64,000 nucleotides of DNA from a virus. How positions within the stretch are numbered: the first letter of the stretch is position 1; every line of letters starts with the position of its first letter. The notes beneath the pieces are model-generated. The model made no database searches. It was not told the origin of the DNA and worked only from the letters and a program-made list of their open reading frames with translations. Below are positions 26,002 through 34,399 of the stretch, one piece after another. Where the stretch lies: positions 26,404-90,403 of IMG/VR virus record IMGVR_UViG_3300024259_002316. One strand, written 5' to 3'. The position numbers were made by a program, and so were the translations under genes.

Positions 26002-27207
26002 ATGGCAAAACAAATAATCACAAGTCTTTTAGACACAGACCTTTATAAACTAACCATGCAACAGGCGGTGCTCCAGTTGTTCCCAAAATCTGCGGTAACT
26101 TATAGGTTTAAGAACAGGGGGGATCAAAGATTTAATGCCGATTTCCTACAAAAACTCCAAGACCAAATATTTTTAATGTCATCAATTCAACTAACTCCAG
26201 AAGAATATTCGTGGATTAAGAGGGAAATTCCTTTCTTTAAATCTTTATATATTGAATATTTAAAGAATTACCGTTTTAATCCAAACGAGGTTATGGTTAG
26301 TTTGGGTCAAGATGGTGATATTCTTTTAAATATAAAAGGATTATGGGCTTCTACAATACTCTGGGAAGTGCCTCTGATGGCTATAATTAGCGAACTTTAC
26401 TTTAGAGAAATAGATACTGAATGGAGACCTAGCGATGTCGAGGTAGAGGTTCGAGCAGGAGATAAGATGAGAGACCTACAAAGTGCTCAATGTCTTTATG
26501 CCGACTTTGGGACAAGGCGTAGAAGAGGGTTCTGGGTTCAGGATGACGTGGTTGGTGTCATGGCAAGGGCCCAAAAGAATGCTCACTTTCCCTGTTTTAT
26601 AGGAACAAGTAATGTCTATTTTGCTATGAAGTATAATATTAAACCTATCGGGACGATGGCACACGAATGGTTTATGGGTATGAGTGTTCTAGAAGGTTTA
26701 TATAATGCAAATTATTTTGCTTTGGAAAATTGGGTAAGAGTTTATCATGCAGATCTAGGTATTGCTCTAACTGATACTTATAGTTTTGATGCCTTTCTTA
26801 AAGATTTTAAAATGGAATGGGCCAAGATTTATGACGGTGTTCGTCATGATAGTGGAAATCCTTGTTTCTTCGCGGATAAAATAATTGAAATGTATAAGGG
26901 TTATGGGATAGATCCTCTATCTAAAACCATTGTTTTTAGCGATAGTCTCACCACAGATAAGGCAATTCAGATAAAAGCATATTGTGAAGGTAGAATAAAA
27001 GTTAGCTTCGGCATAGGGACTCACTTTACTAACGATTTTGAAAATAGCAAAGCTCTCAATATGGTTATCAAGATGTGGTCCTGTGCCGCAAGCGAAAGAC
27101 ATAGACAAATACCTGTAGTTAAACTAAGCGATGAGAATGGTAAGGTTATGGGAGATCCAGATGCTGTAAAAGTCGCTAAATGGATGTTTTTCGGAGAAAA
27201 ATTATAA
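26002..27207 (+). CDS. pncB: nicotinate phosphoribosyltransferase
   Basis: 401 aa, the same length as the E. coli enzyme. Makes nicotinate mononucleotide from nicotinate and PRPP with ATP, the committed step of Preiss-Handler NAD salvage. Family signatures run through the protein: SLLDTDLYKLTMQQAVLQLF, TYRFKNRGDQRF, ADFGTRRRRGFWVQ, FIGTSNVYFA, GTMAHEWFMG, YDGVRHDSGNP, IVFSDSL and VSFGIGTHFTNDF. The catalytic His region (AHEWF) is present. GGAG lies 5 bases before the ATG. First gene of the plus-strand operon. Confidence 0.95.
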   Translation: MAKQIITSLLDTDLYKLTMQQAVLQLFPKSAVTYRFKNRGDQRFNADFLQKLQDQIFLMSSIQLTPEEYSWIKREIPFFKSLYIEYLKNYRFNPNEVMVSLGQDGDILLNIKGLWASTILWEVPLMAIISELYFREIDTEWRPSDVEVEVRAGDKMRDLQSAQCLYADFGTRRRRGFWVQDDVVGVMARAQKNAHFPCFIGTSNVYFAMKYNIKPIGTMAHEWFMGMSVLEGLYNANYFALENWVRVYHADLGIALTDTYSFDAFLKDFKMEWAKIYDGVRHDSGNPCFFADKIIEMYKGYGIDPLSKTIVFSDSLTTDKAIQIKAYCEGRIKVSFGIGTHFTNDFENSKALNMVIKMWSCAASERHRQIPVVKLSDENGKVMGDPDAVKVAKWMFFGEKL

Positions 27208-27209
27208 GA

Positions 27210-27890
27210 ATGAAAACAAAAACTACTATACATAAATTTAGTTTAGCAGTTAAATTAAAAAACTGCCAAAATAACTTTCTTCCTTTTAAAGAGGCAAGAG
27301 TATTTGTAAGAAAATTAAAGCTAAAAAATTATAAGGAATGGAGAGAATATTGCATATCAGGCCAAAAACCTAAAAACATTCCATCTACTCCCCACATGGT
27401 TTATAAAAATAAAGGATGGAAAAATGTTTACAATTGGTTGGGAACGCCTCAAAAAATGCATGTAGGTAAAGATTTTATTCCGTTTGAAGATGCTAGAGAA
27501 TTTGCAAAGAGTTTAAAATTAAAAAGTTGTAGAGAATGGAAAAAATATGCAAAGTCAGGAAGAAGACCCAAAAATATTCCATCTAATCCTTATGCAATTT
27601 ATAAAGATAAAGGATGGGTTGGTTGGGGAGATTGGACGGGAGAGAATAACTTATCTAACATAGAAATAAATGAAAACCTTCTTCCTTTTAAAGAGGCAAG
27701 AGCATTTGCAAGAAAATTAAAGTTAAAAAGCCAAAAAGAATGGTTTGCATATTTTAACAAACATGAAAGACCGTTTAATATTCCAATAAGCCCACACCAG
27801 TCTTATAAAAATAAAGGATGGATTAGTTGGGGAGATTGGTTAGGAATAAGTCATTTACAAATATTTCATAATCGTACAAAAAAATCCTAA
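27210..27890 (+). CDS. phage-integrase-repeat protein (three repeats)
   Basis: 226 aa from ATG 27210, two bases after the pncB stop. It is built of three ~60-residue repeats, each 'LPFKEAR-FARKLKLKS-KEW ... RPKNIPS-P---YK-KGW-GWGDWLG', ending near Gly-Thr/Glu/Ile. This repeat is known from 'phage-integrase repeat unit' proteins and from proteins found with homing endonucleases, and is thought to bind DNA. There is no integrase catalytic domain here. A DNA-binding role is inferred. Confidence 0.7.
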   Translation: MKTKTTIHKFSLAVKLKNCQNNFLPFKEARVFVRKLKLKNYKEWREYCISGQKPKNIPSTPHMVYKNKGWKNVYNWLGTPQKMHVGKDFIPFEDAREFAKSLKLKSCREWKKYAKSGRRPKNIPSNPYAIYKDKGWVGWGDWTGENNLSNIEINENLLPFKEARAFARKLKLKSQKEWFAYFNKHERPFNIPISPHQSYKNKGWISWGDWLGISHLQIFHNRTKKS

Positions 27891-27907
27891 GAACAAGGAA
27901 TAAAAAA

Positions 27908-28294
27908 ATGGATAAAAGAAAAAAAAGATTTAATTGGTACACTTGGTTTATTATTCTATGTATAGCATATGCTACCTATGGAATAACTAGAGCAATAGCT
28001 TCGAAAATAAATACAAATAGAATCATAGAAGATATTAGAATACTAACAATATTCCATCCTGATTTTAACGAAAAAGATCGACCTTACTTAAAAAGATTTT
28101 TTATAGAAAATAAAGGATGGTGGGGCCAAAAAGTTTGGACAAGAAATCAACATGTTAAAGATGAGAATAGAGAATTATATAATAAACTACTACAATATAA
28201 CGAAAAAAAGCTAAAAGAATTGGACAATGAAACAAATAGACGTGTTGAAGAACATGGAAAAACATATAGAACAAAATTCGAGCAAGGATTGTAA
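27908..28294 (+). CDS. small single-pass membrane protein
   Basis: 128 aa. A basic start (MDKRKKRFNWY) is followed by one membrane segment (TWFIILCIAYATYGI), and the rest is charged and helical. By the positive-inside rule the short N-terminus is cytoplasmic, and most of the protein would be outside the membrane. No family recognised. Confidence 0.55.
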   Translation: MDKRKKRFNWYTWFIILCIAYATYGITRAIASKINTNRIIEDIRILTIFHPDFNEKDRPYLKRFFIENKGWWGQKVWTRNQHVKDENRELYNKLLQYNEKKLKELDNETNRRVEEHGKTYRTKFEQGL

Positions 28295-28314
28295 AAAATA
28301 AAGATAAGAAATTA

Positions 28315-28968
28315 GTGAAACAATACCTAGAAATACAAGGACCAAACAAAGCCCCCAGAGAAAATTGTATTGCTTTCTACAAACATGATGGAAGCAACAT
28401 AAGAGCAGAATGGTCTCGCAAAAGAAGTTGGTATAAATTTGGCAGTAGAAAAGTTCTTATAGATAAGACACATGATTTAGGAGAAGCAGTAGATATATTT
28501 CTTAATACCTATGGGGATGATTTAGAATATATTTTTAAACAAGATAAAAATTTTAGAAGCTGTCAAAATGTGACAGTATTTGGAGAATTCTTTGGTAAAA
28601 ATAGTTTCGCAGGACAACATGAAGAAAATGATCCAAAAGAAATAGTTCTTTTCGATGTTAATATTCATAAAAAAGGAATAATGTCTCCTACCGATTTTAT
28701 AAAAATATTTGGGCATTTAAAAATTCCCGAAATTATTTATCAAGGCAAATTTAATGAAAGTTTTATCCAAAATGTCAAAGAAGGAAAATATCCTGTGGAA
28801 GAAGGAATAGTGGCAAAAGGACTTCTTCCTCATGGCAAACCTCCGCATAACCTATGGATGGCAAAAGTAAAAACAAAAGCATGGATAGAAAAACTAAAAA
28901 GAGAATATGAGATTTATCCCGAAAAATTTAAGAATGTATTAAAAGATAATTTACAGGAGCAAACGTAA
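28315..28968 (+). CDS. RNA ligase (Rnl2-type nucleotidyltransferase)
   Basis: 217 aa, starting at GTG. Motif I is FYKHDGSNIRAEW with Lys23 as the AMP-accepting lysine. Motif III is VTVFGEFFGKNSF, motif IV VEEGIVAKG, and motif V WMAKVKTKAW. This order and spacing fit ATP-dependent RNA ligases of the T4 Rnl2 type, which seal nicks in RNA. There is no long C-terminal domain. Together with the P-loop kinase at 34400 and the phage tRNAs it may repair RNA cut by host defence nucleases; that is inference. Confidence 0.8.
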   Translation: MKQYLEIQGPNKAPRENCIAFYKHDGSNIRAEWSRKRSWYKFGSRKVLIDKTHDLGEAVDIFLNTYGDDLEYIFKQDKNFRSCQNVTVFGEFFGKNSFAGQHEENDPKEIVLFDVNIHKKGIMSPTDFIKIFGHLKIPEIIYQGKFNESFIQNVKEGKYPVEEGIVAKGLLPHGKPPHNLWMAKVKTKAWIEKLKREYEIYPEKFKNVLKDNLQEQT

Positions 28969-29498
28969 TGGAAGATATGCAGAGAATAAGTGGTTTTGAA
29001 TGTCATGGCGCAAATGGAAGCTTTAAAGGTTCTGTTTTTATAGAGTCTAAAAAATATGATGCTCTATTAAAAGAGATAAAAGATAATATATCTTTCGAAG
29101 CTTCTGAGCATTTGCGATCACTCCAAAGTTTGATTGAAATGGAATGGGCTAAAGAGAATGAAACTGATAAACGTAACGATCATGCAGAGGAGTTAGAGAA
29201 TCTATTTAAATCAGCAGGATTTGATCCAATTTACGTTAAGACAATAAACAATGAATACTGTGGAAAAGCATGTTGTTATAAATATCCTTGGATTATTGTT
29301 ACTACCAGGAAAGGAAATATTAAACTTGGATGGAGAAAGAGCGTAATGAATCTCGACTGGTCAGATTCAGATATTAACGTTGATGGTAATGAAATATTTA
29401 AATATGAAAAAGGAACGAGAGGAACGAATTATATTCATTGTTGGGGCAAAGATAAAGCTGTTGAATATTTGAAAAAACTTAACTCTGAGAAAGGATAA
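28968..29498 (+). CDS. hypothetical protein, 176 aa
   Basis: The start overlaps the RNA ligase stop (TAATG). The N-terminal half is helical (SEHLRSLQSLIEMEWAKEN); the C-terminal half is beta-rich with Trp (YPWIIVTTRKGNIKLGWRKS ... GTNYIHCWGKDKAVEYL). No family recognised. Translational coupling suggests it works with the ligase or the next gene. Confidence 0.55.
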   Translation: MEDMQRISGFECHGANGSFKGSVFIESKKYDALLKEIKDNISFEASEHLRSLQSLIEMEWAKENETDKRNDHAEELENLFKSAGFDPIYVKTINNEYCGKACCYKYPWIIVTTRKGNIKLGWRKSVMNLDWSDSDINVDGNEIFKYEKGTRGTNYIHCWGKDKAVEYLKKLNSEKG

Positions 29499-29501
29499 AC
29501 G

Positions 29502-30686
29502 ATGAAGAAAATACTTATTACAGGCGGTCCAGTCCATGCTTATCTTGATGATGTAAAAATCATTACAAATAGATTCAAAGGTGGGCTAATGGCTGACCTT
29601 GCAGAAAAATTTATTAAAATGAGCCATTATACATCTATTTCTAAAGATAGAATACATGTGACATATCTTTGTTCCAAGGATTCCAAACAACCTAGGAATA
29701 TAGTAAATAGCGATCCTAATAAACCATGTGAAGAAATTACTCCTTATCTCACGGTAGTCTATCATAATGGTATTGATGACTATATAGGCAAAGTGTTATG
29801 TCTTGCTCCACAAATGGACGCTATAATCCTGGGAGCAGCAGTCGCTAATCTTGTCCCAAAAGACAGAATCACAGGAAAATTTCCCAGTCATGATTATAAG
29901 ATTGGAGATACTATCCCTATTGATTTTACAATAGCACCAAGAGTTATTGATGCAGTAAAAGAGGTTAATCCAAATGTCCATCTATTTGGGTTTAAACTTC
30001 TTTCTGGTGTTGATTATTATGAGCTTGTAAGAGCCGCTTATGGAGTTTTGTTAGAGTCTAAAGCAGTAACAGTTTTTGCTAACGATGCAAAAGATTTAAT
30101 GCAAAAATATGCTGTAACAAAAGAAAGAGGTGTCCACCCTCTTCATAATGATGAATTGCCACAATGGATTTTAGATAGAATGAATGAAAAATATTATTCT
30201 ACTAAAACTGCTGAACTTCCTATGACTGATAAAATGAAAGAGGGAAAACTTGAGTTGATGAAAATTTTAGCAGAGCATAGACATTCTTTTGTCAAAACAG
30301 ATGAAGGATATGTGTTTGGTTCAGGAGCATTACTGTTAGAGAAAGACCCTTTGAGATTTGTAACTACAGCTAGAGGAAAAGAAGAATGGGAAGATTTTGT
30401 TTTTGTAGATGCTGTGAATCATGATAATAGAAAGGTGTTTTGCACACCCCATAAAAAAGCATCTTTAAACGCTCCTCTTTTTCATTATATGTTTAGCCAT
30501 TTAGCTGACATAAAATATATTCTTCATTTCCACCATCAAAGAGCAGGACTTATAACTCTAGACTATGCTACTCCTGGAACTGATCAAGATTCAACTATGA
30601 GGACATTGTTACCATATCGTTCCTTTAATATTAAAGGTCATGGATGCATCCTTTCCTATGGTGAAAATGGAGAATTATTGAAATGA
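29502..30686 (+). CDS. CoaB-like / class II aldolase-like fusion protein
   Basis: 394 aa. Residues 1-~215 resemble CoaB (phosphopantothenate-cysteine ligase): ILITGGPVHAYLDDVKIITN, DAIILGAAVANLVPKD, HLFGFKLLSGVDYYELVRAA, VTVFANDAKDL. Residues ~245-394 resemble class II aldolase/adducin proteins (HRHSFVKTDEGYVFGSGALL, HYMFSHLADIKYILHFHHQ), though the metal-site HxH appears as H-F-H-H. Each half is known as a separate enzyme or domain; this fusion is unusual. The substrate is not known. Its last 4 bases overlap the methyltransferase start. Confidence 0.65.
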   Translation: MKKILITGGPVHAYLDDVKIITNRFKGGLMADLAEKFIKMSHYTSISKDRIHVTYLCSKDSKQPRNIVNSDPNKPCEEITPYLTVVYHNGIDDYIGKVLCLAPQMDAIILGAAVANLVPKDRITGKFPSHDYKIGDTIPIDFTIAPRVIDAVKEVNPNVHLFGFKLLSGVDYYELVRAAYGVLLESKAVTVFANDAKDLMQKYAVTKERGVHPLHNDELPQWILDRMNEKYYSTKTAELPMTDKMKEGKLELMKILAEHRHSFVKTDEGYVFGSGALLLEKDPLRFVTTARGKEEWEDFVFVDAVNHDNRKVFCTPHKKASLNAPLFHYMFSHLADIKYILHFHHQRAGLITLDYATPGTDQDSTMRTLLPYRSFNIKGHGCILSYGENGELLK

Positions 30687-31345
30687 GATATTTATCTTGC
30701 TGTGAATACGAAAAAATATATCAAAGATATATTAATCCTGATAATGTGTATCAAATGATGAGTTTGGCAGGAGATTATCAGGGCAAAAGTTTTTTAGATC
30801 TTTGTTGCGGAGGTGGAGCCGCTACTCAAGACGCGATAAGAAGAGGAGCTTCTTTTTGTGCAATGGTTGACCAAGAAAAAAGAATGATACCTGACAAATT
30901 CTTTAAGTCTGACAATATAGAAATTTTTGATTGTTCTATTTTTCAAAGTTTTTATCAGATGGAGCAAAAAATACCATCTAAACAATTTGATATCGTTTTT
31001 TGCCGACAAGGAGTTAATTATTGGTTAAATCCTAAAATGATAGAACTACTAGATTGTTTTATCTCCCCAGGAGGTGTTTTTATATTTAACACGTTTAATA
31101 CAAAACCATCAAAAGAACCAGTAGTTAAAGAATATAAAATTAGGGGAGTAAGTTTTGTCGAAGTTAGTTATATAGCAGGTATCGATGTTGTATATCATAT
31201 ACAAATAAGAGAAGGATATGAACCTCATATGACACAATTTGGGTGGATAAGTGAAGAAAAATTTCGACAAAGTTTTGGAGACAAATATGATATAGAAATA
31301 GTTAAAAGAGGCAAAACAGATATTTATAAATGTGTAAAGAAATAA
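30683..31345 (+). CDS. SAM-dependent methyltransferase
   Basis: 220 aa, Rossmann-fold class I methyltransferase. Motif I is FLDLCCGGGAAT, an acidic residue follows in MVDQE, and motif IV is FDIVFCRQGVNYW, with a C-terminal beta hairpin. The start overlaps the CoaB-like fusion stop (ATGA), so the two probably act in one small-molecule pathway. Substrate unknown. Confidence 0.75.
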   Translation: MRYLSCCEYEKIYQRYINPDNVYQMMSLAGDYQGKSFLDLCCGGGAATQDAIRRGASFCAMVDQEKRMIPDKFFKSDNIEIFDCSIFQSFYQMEQKIPSKQFDIVFCRQGVNYWLNPKMIELLDCFISPGGVFIFNTFNTKPSKEPVVKEYKIRGVSFVEVSYIAGIDVVYHIQIREGYEPHMTQFGWISEEKFRQSFGDKYDIEIVKRGKTDIYKCVKK

Positions 31346-31366
31346 TAGTGTTGTAAGGAATAAATT

Positions 31367-31582
31367 ATGAATTGGACCGAAATTGTTATAATAATATATA
31401 CTTTTTTATTGTTTTTATATGCCTGTTTTTTGACATGTAGAGTAACTTACATACAAGAATTAGAAGAACAAAATATAAAAGATAAATATGAAAAAAGAAC
31501 AAATTTACATGTAAAAATATATTATATAGCAGCAGGCGCTTTGATGACTATGATTGTTGTTTTTGATAAATGTTTTAAATAA
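31367..31582 (+). CDS. small two-pass membrane protein
   Basis: 71 aa with two hydrophobic segments, IVIIIYTFLLFLYACFLT and IYYIAAGALMTMIVVF, joined by a charged loop. AAGGAA precedes the ATG. The layout would suit an accessory membrane or holin-like protein, but there is nothing specific to support that. Confidence 0.55.
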   Translation: MNWTEIVIIIYTFLLFLYACFLTCRVTYIQELEEQNIKDKYEKRTNLHVKIYYIAAGALMTMIVVFDKCFK

Positions 31583-31595
31583 GAGAAAGAAAAAA

Positions 31596-32366
31596 ATGGA
31601 TTACCAATTAGAAATATATAATGTATCTCAATGGATGAAAAACTACGCTGAAAAAGCAGGTAGCGATGGCTATGTGGTTGGACTAAGTGGGGGCATCGAT
31701 TCCGCTGTTGTCGCCTGTCTTGCCGTAAAAGCTCTTGGCAAAGACAATGTTATCGGAGTATCAATTCCATGTCAAACAAAAGACGAAAGCATGCAAGATG
31801 CTGCATATCTTTCCATGGATCTCGGGATTGCTTTAAGAGTCTTTCCGATTGATGAAGCATACGAAAATTTCTATAGCAGACTTTTACCTGGAAAGAAGGA
31901 AACGCACCAATTGACTCAGGCCAATATGAAAGCAAGACTCAGAATGACTGTTTTGTATATGATGGCCAATCAATTTAATTATCTTGTTGCTGGCACAGGA
32001 AATCTATCAGAGTTGATGGTGGGTTATTGTACCAAATATGGAGATGGGGGAGTTGATATAGAATCATTAGGAAACTACTACAAATCAGAAGTATATAAGA
32101 TGGCAGAACTTATGCCAGAGATACCTGATTCTACTAAAACAAAAGCTCCATCCGCCGACCTGTGGGAGGGGCAAACTGACGAAGAAGAACTTGGGATGAG
32201 TTATGTTGAACTAGATACTATCCTTAGAGACATAAATCGGCAAGGTCTAGTTTTGCCATCGACAATACTTGCTTTAGGAGAAGAAAAAACTGGTAGAGTT
32301 CAATCTATGATCAAAACTGCTGAGCACAAAAACAATACTCCGCCCAGATATAAAAGAAATTCCTAA
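31596..32366 (+). CDS. nadE: NH3-dependent NAD synthetase
   Basis: 256 aa from ATG 31596 (MDYQLEIYNVSQW). Converts nicotinate adenine dinucleotide to NAD with ammonia and ATP, the last step of NAD synthesis. The PP-loop SGGIDSA is at residues 31-37. Further signatures are VAGTGNLSELMVGYCTKYGD, GVDIESLGNYYKSEVYKMA and PSADLWEGQTDEEELG. There is no glutaminase domain. Pairs with pncB and the nicotinamidase-like gene in a salvage route. The longer frame from 31554 overlaps the membrane protein and is not preferred. Confidence 0.93.
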   Translation: MDYQLEIYNVSQWMKNYAEKAGSDGYVVGLSGGIDSAVVACLAVKALGKDNVIGVSIPCQTKDESMQDAAYLSMDLGIALRVFPIDEAYENFYSRLLPGKKETHQLTQANMKARLRMTVLYMMANQFNYLVAGTGNLSELMVGYCTKYGDGGVDIESLGNYYKSEVYKMAELMPEIPDSTKTKAPSADLWEGQTDEEELGMSYVELDTILRDINRQGLVLPSTILALGEEKTGRVQSMIKTAEHKNNTPPRYKRNS

Positions 32367-32370
32367 TATT

Positions 32371-32598
32371 ATGATTGAATCAAAATGTCCAAAATGTGAA
32401 AAACACTTTAGGTCAGAACTTTTTGATAGTTCATCGAGATTTAAAGATAAAGATAAATTTAATTATTGGTATATTACCCATGCTCGCGACTTTTCTCAAG
32501 ATAATAAACTACGAGAAGGGTACGTATTAAGATGCCACCACTGTAATCAGATATTTGAAATAAAATTTGATCCTGTGCAAGACGAAAAGGAAAAATGA
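32371..32598 (+). CDS. small zinc-ribbon protein
   Basis: 75 aa with CPKC near the start and CHHC at residues ~56-59 around a WY-rich middle (FNYWYITHARDF). The paired CxxC motifs point to a zinc ribbon. It is close to nadE and coupled to the next gene by a 4-base overlap. Function unknown. Confidence 0.6.
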   Translation: MIESKCPKCEKHFRSELFDSSSRFKDKDKFNYWYITHARDFSQDNKLREGYVLRCHHCNQIFEIKFDPVQDEKEK

Positions 32599-32912
32599 AA
32601 ATGGCATTAGATGAAATTAAAAAGAAAATAGCTCTTTTTATTGGAGATCTTAATGAGTATCAAAGTTATTTATATGATAGATGGGTTGATGAAAAAGAAC
32701 CTAAAAATTTTACCTTTTATGCTGATAGTACGAAAGCTGAATTTGAAAAAAATAAAAAAGTAAATTGTAAAACCTCTGTATTCGTTAGTTTTAATAAAGA
32801 ACCTTTTGGCTTCACTTTTGACTTTGAAGGATTAAGAGTTAATATCTATTATTATTTTGATTCCGAAGCTGGATTGCATTATTGGGGATGGGGAACAAAT
32901 CCTACACCTTAA
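32595..32912 (+). CDS. hypothetical protein, 105 aa
   Basis: The N-terminus is helical (LDEIKKKIALFIGDLNEYQS); the second half is beta-rich and aromatic (VFVSFNKEPFGFTFDFEGLR) and ends GWGTNPTP. An alternative ATG at 32601 has better spacing from AAGG. No family recognised. Last gene before the minus-strand membrane pair. Confidence 0.5.
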   Translation: MKMALDEIKKKIALFIGDLNEYQSYLYDRWVDEKEPKNFTFYADSTKAEFEKNKKVNCKTSVFVSFNKEPFGFTFDFEGLRVNIYYYFDSEAGLHYWGWGTNPTP

Positions 32913-32933
32913 TAAAAACTAGAAATATGAATA

Positions 32934-32972
32934 CAAAAACTAACCATCTAAGAATACTCAAAGATGGTTAGT
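32934..32972 (-). terminator. rho-independent terminator for the membrane-protein pair
   Basis: 11-bp stem ACTAACCATCT (32939-32949) with AGATGGTTAGT (32962-32972), followed on the minus strand by GTTTTTG. A second hairpin (32985-32993 with 33010-33018) overlaps the end of the lipoprotein gene, so two stems lie in tandem. The plus strand has no T run here. Confidence 0.8.
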
Positions 32973-33001
32973 CTCTATAAAATCAAAATAGATTTTCCCT
33001 G

Positions 33002-33952
33002 TTAGGGGGATCTATTTTGTTCTCTATTTACTTTCGCATATCGCCACAGACTAGACATTTTACTCTTTTTCTTTTGAACCATATCTATAGTAGTTTTGCT
33101 TTGGATGCCGTCCATGATTCCTGTTTCTCCTGGCCCTCCAAATAGTTTCTTTCTGTCATCATCGTCAAGTTGTTCTTGAGTTATTTCAACAGTATCAACA
33201 ACTTCATTAAAAGCTCTTTTTTGTATAATTATATTATAAACAAATACTCCTACTAGTGCTGCTAATATAATTCCTCCGCCTATTACCACATAGACAAAAT
33301 AAGCTTCTACAAATATGGCGATAGACATAACCACAATACACATAGCAGCAAGAGTGAGGCTTAATTTACTATTATACATAAAGCCAAAAACTCCCAATGC
33401 TCCTGCTCCAACTATAGATGCAAGAATTAGCCATTTTATAGCTCTATGGATAGCAGCGTCCCTTTCATTCTCTGCTTTTATCTTTGCTTCTATGGCTTGG
33501 TCTCTTTCTTGAGCCATAGTTTCTAAGGCTTTTTCTATAGTTGCTATTTTTTCCTTCGCATTTACTAATAATCTTTCAGCCCCCGTTATTCCTACTGATG
33601 CTTCATTGATTATTTTAGTGTCTTCAATAATGTTATCAGAGCTTTCTTTAATAGTGTCCAAGTGAGGATCTATATCTTCCCTAGCCTCATCTGGAACTTT
33701 CTTTTGAACTTTAGTTGTTTCATGATTTATTGTTATGGCTTCCTTTGTTATATCTTTAGTCGCCACTTTAATAGCTTTATTGCTTTCTTTTATAGCCTTG
33801 TGCGCATCTGTTATGTCTTTTTTAGGGTTAAGCTCTGGCTTAATAATAGGTGCTTTTTTGCAAAACAGACCAAAAGATGAGCACAAACGACCACAACCCG
33901 CTGACCCCATCATAAACATACATAGCAACATGATAATAACTTTATTCTTCAT
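33002..33952 (-). CDS. lipoprotein with coiled coil and membrane segments
   Basis: 316 aa. A signal peptide ends in a lipobox (MMGSAG|C at ~residue 20), so the mature protein would be lipid-anchored. Residues ~45-165 are a long coiled coil (Lys/Glu/Ile heptads). Two or three membrane segments follow (WLILASIVGAGALGVFGFMY; LAAMCIVVMSIAIFVEAYFV; YVVIGGGIILAALVGVFVYN), then a charged tail. A spanin-like or superinfection-exclusion role is conceivable but not shown. It is transcribed opposite to its neighbours with its own promoter and terminator. Confidence 0.6.
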   Translation of the reverse strand: MKNKVIIMLLCMFMMGSAGCGRLCSSFGLFCKKAPIIKPELNPKKDITDAHKAIKESNKAIKVATKDITKEAITINHETTKVQKKVPDEAREDIDPHLDTIKESSDNIIEDTKIINEASVGITGAERLLVNAKEKIATIEKALETMAQERDQAIEAKIKAENERDAAIHRAIKWLILASIVGAGALGVFGFMYNSKLSLTLAAMCIVVMSIAIFVEAYFVYVVIGGGIILAALVGVFVYNIIIQKRAFNEVVDTVEITQEQLDDDDRKKLFGGPGETGIMDGIQSKTTIDMVQKKKSKMSSLWRYAKVNREQNRSP

Positions 33953-34292
33953 TACAATTTCCTTTATCTATAGTGTTTAAATATTCTATAATTGTCCATA
34001 CAAGTCCAGCCGTAATGAGCCCACTAAAAGGCCAGAAGAAATACAAAGAACCTAAAAAACAAGCAATAGTGCCAATAACGATATCAGCGACCAAGGTTGT
34101 CCAGAATGACGTGCAAGTAGTGCATGATAGCATTTCAGGAAGTTTGGGATGAATTTTGCCCATGATTGTCTGCAATTTATCTCTAAATGGCTTAATTGGC
34201 CAATCATCTCCCTTTTCGACTAATAAGATTGCCATCCCGTATCCAAGTATTACGGATATCATTAAACAAATCAAAAATTCAAGCATAGACAA
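33942..34292 (-). CDS. small multi-pass membrane protein, DUF1360-like
   Basis: 116 aa. Membrane segments: LEFLICLMISVILGYGMAIL at the N-terminus, then around SFWTTLVADIVIGTIACFLG and FFWPFSGLITAGLVW. Between them is MLSCTTCTSFW, a C-x-x-C-x-x-x-W motif typical of the DUF1360 type of small membrane proteins known from phages and Bacillus. It overlaps the lipoprotein gene by 11 bases, so the two are translated together. Confidence 0.6.
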   Translation of the reverse strand: MSMLEFLICLMISVILGYGMAILLVEKGDDWPIKPFRDKLQTIMGKIHPKLPEMLSCTTCTSFWTTLVADIVIGTIACFLGSLYFFWPFSGLITAGLVWTIIEYLNTIDKGNCNEE

Positions 34293-34324
34293 ATCTCCTT
34301 TGTCAGTTTTTCACAATCTTCAGT

Positions 34325-34352
34325 ATTATAGATATTTTGCTTTCACTTTCAA
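34325..34352 (-). promoter_or_regulatory. sigma70-type promoter for the membrane-protein pair
   Basis: Minus strand TTGAAA, 16-base spacer starting GTGAAAGC, TATAAT. It carries the AAAGTGAAAG word seen in the plus-strand promoters. It lies 33 bases before the start at 34292. Confidence 0.85.
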
Positions 34353-34399
34353 ATCTTATTTTTGCAGGATTTTGTGAGGTTTTATCGAAAGTATAAAAC

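Noticed and set aside
29502-30686. CoaB-like protein as the missing NadD adenylyltransferase
   Set aside because: It lacks the G-x-F-D-P-x-H-x-G-H type motif; no such motif was seen in any frame of the window.
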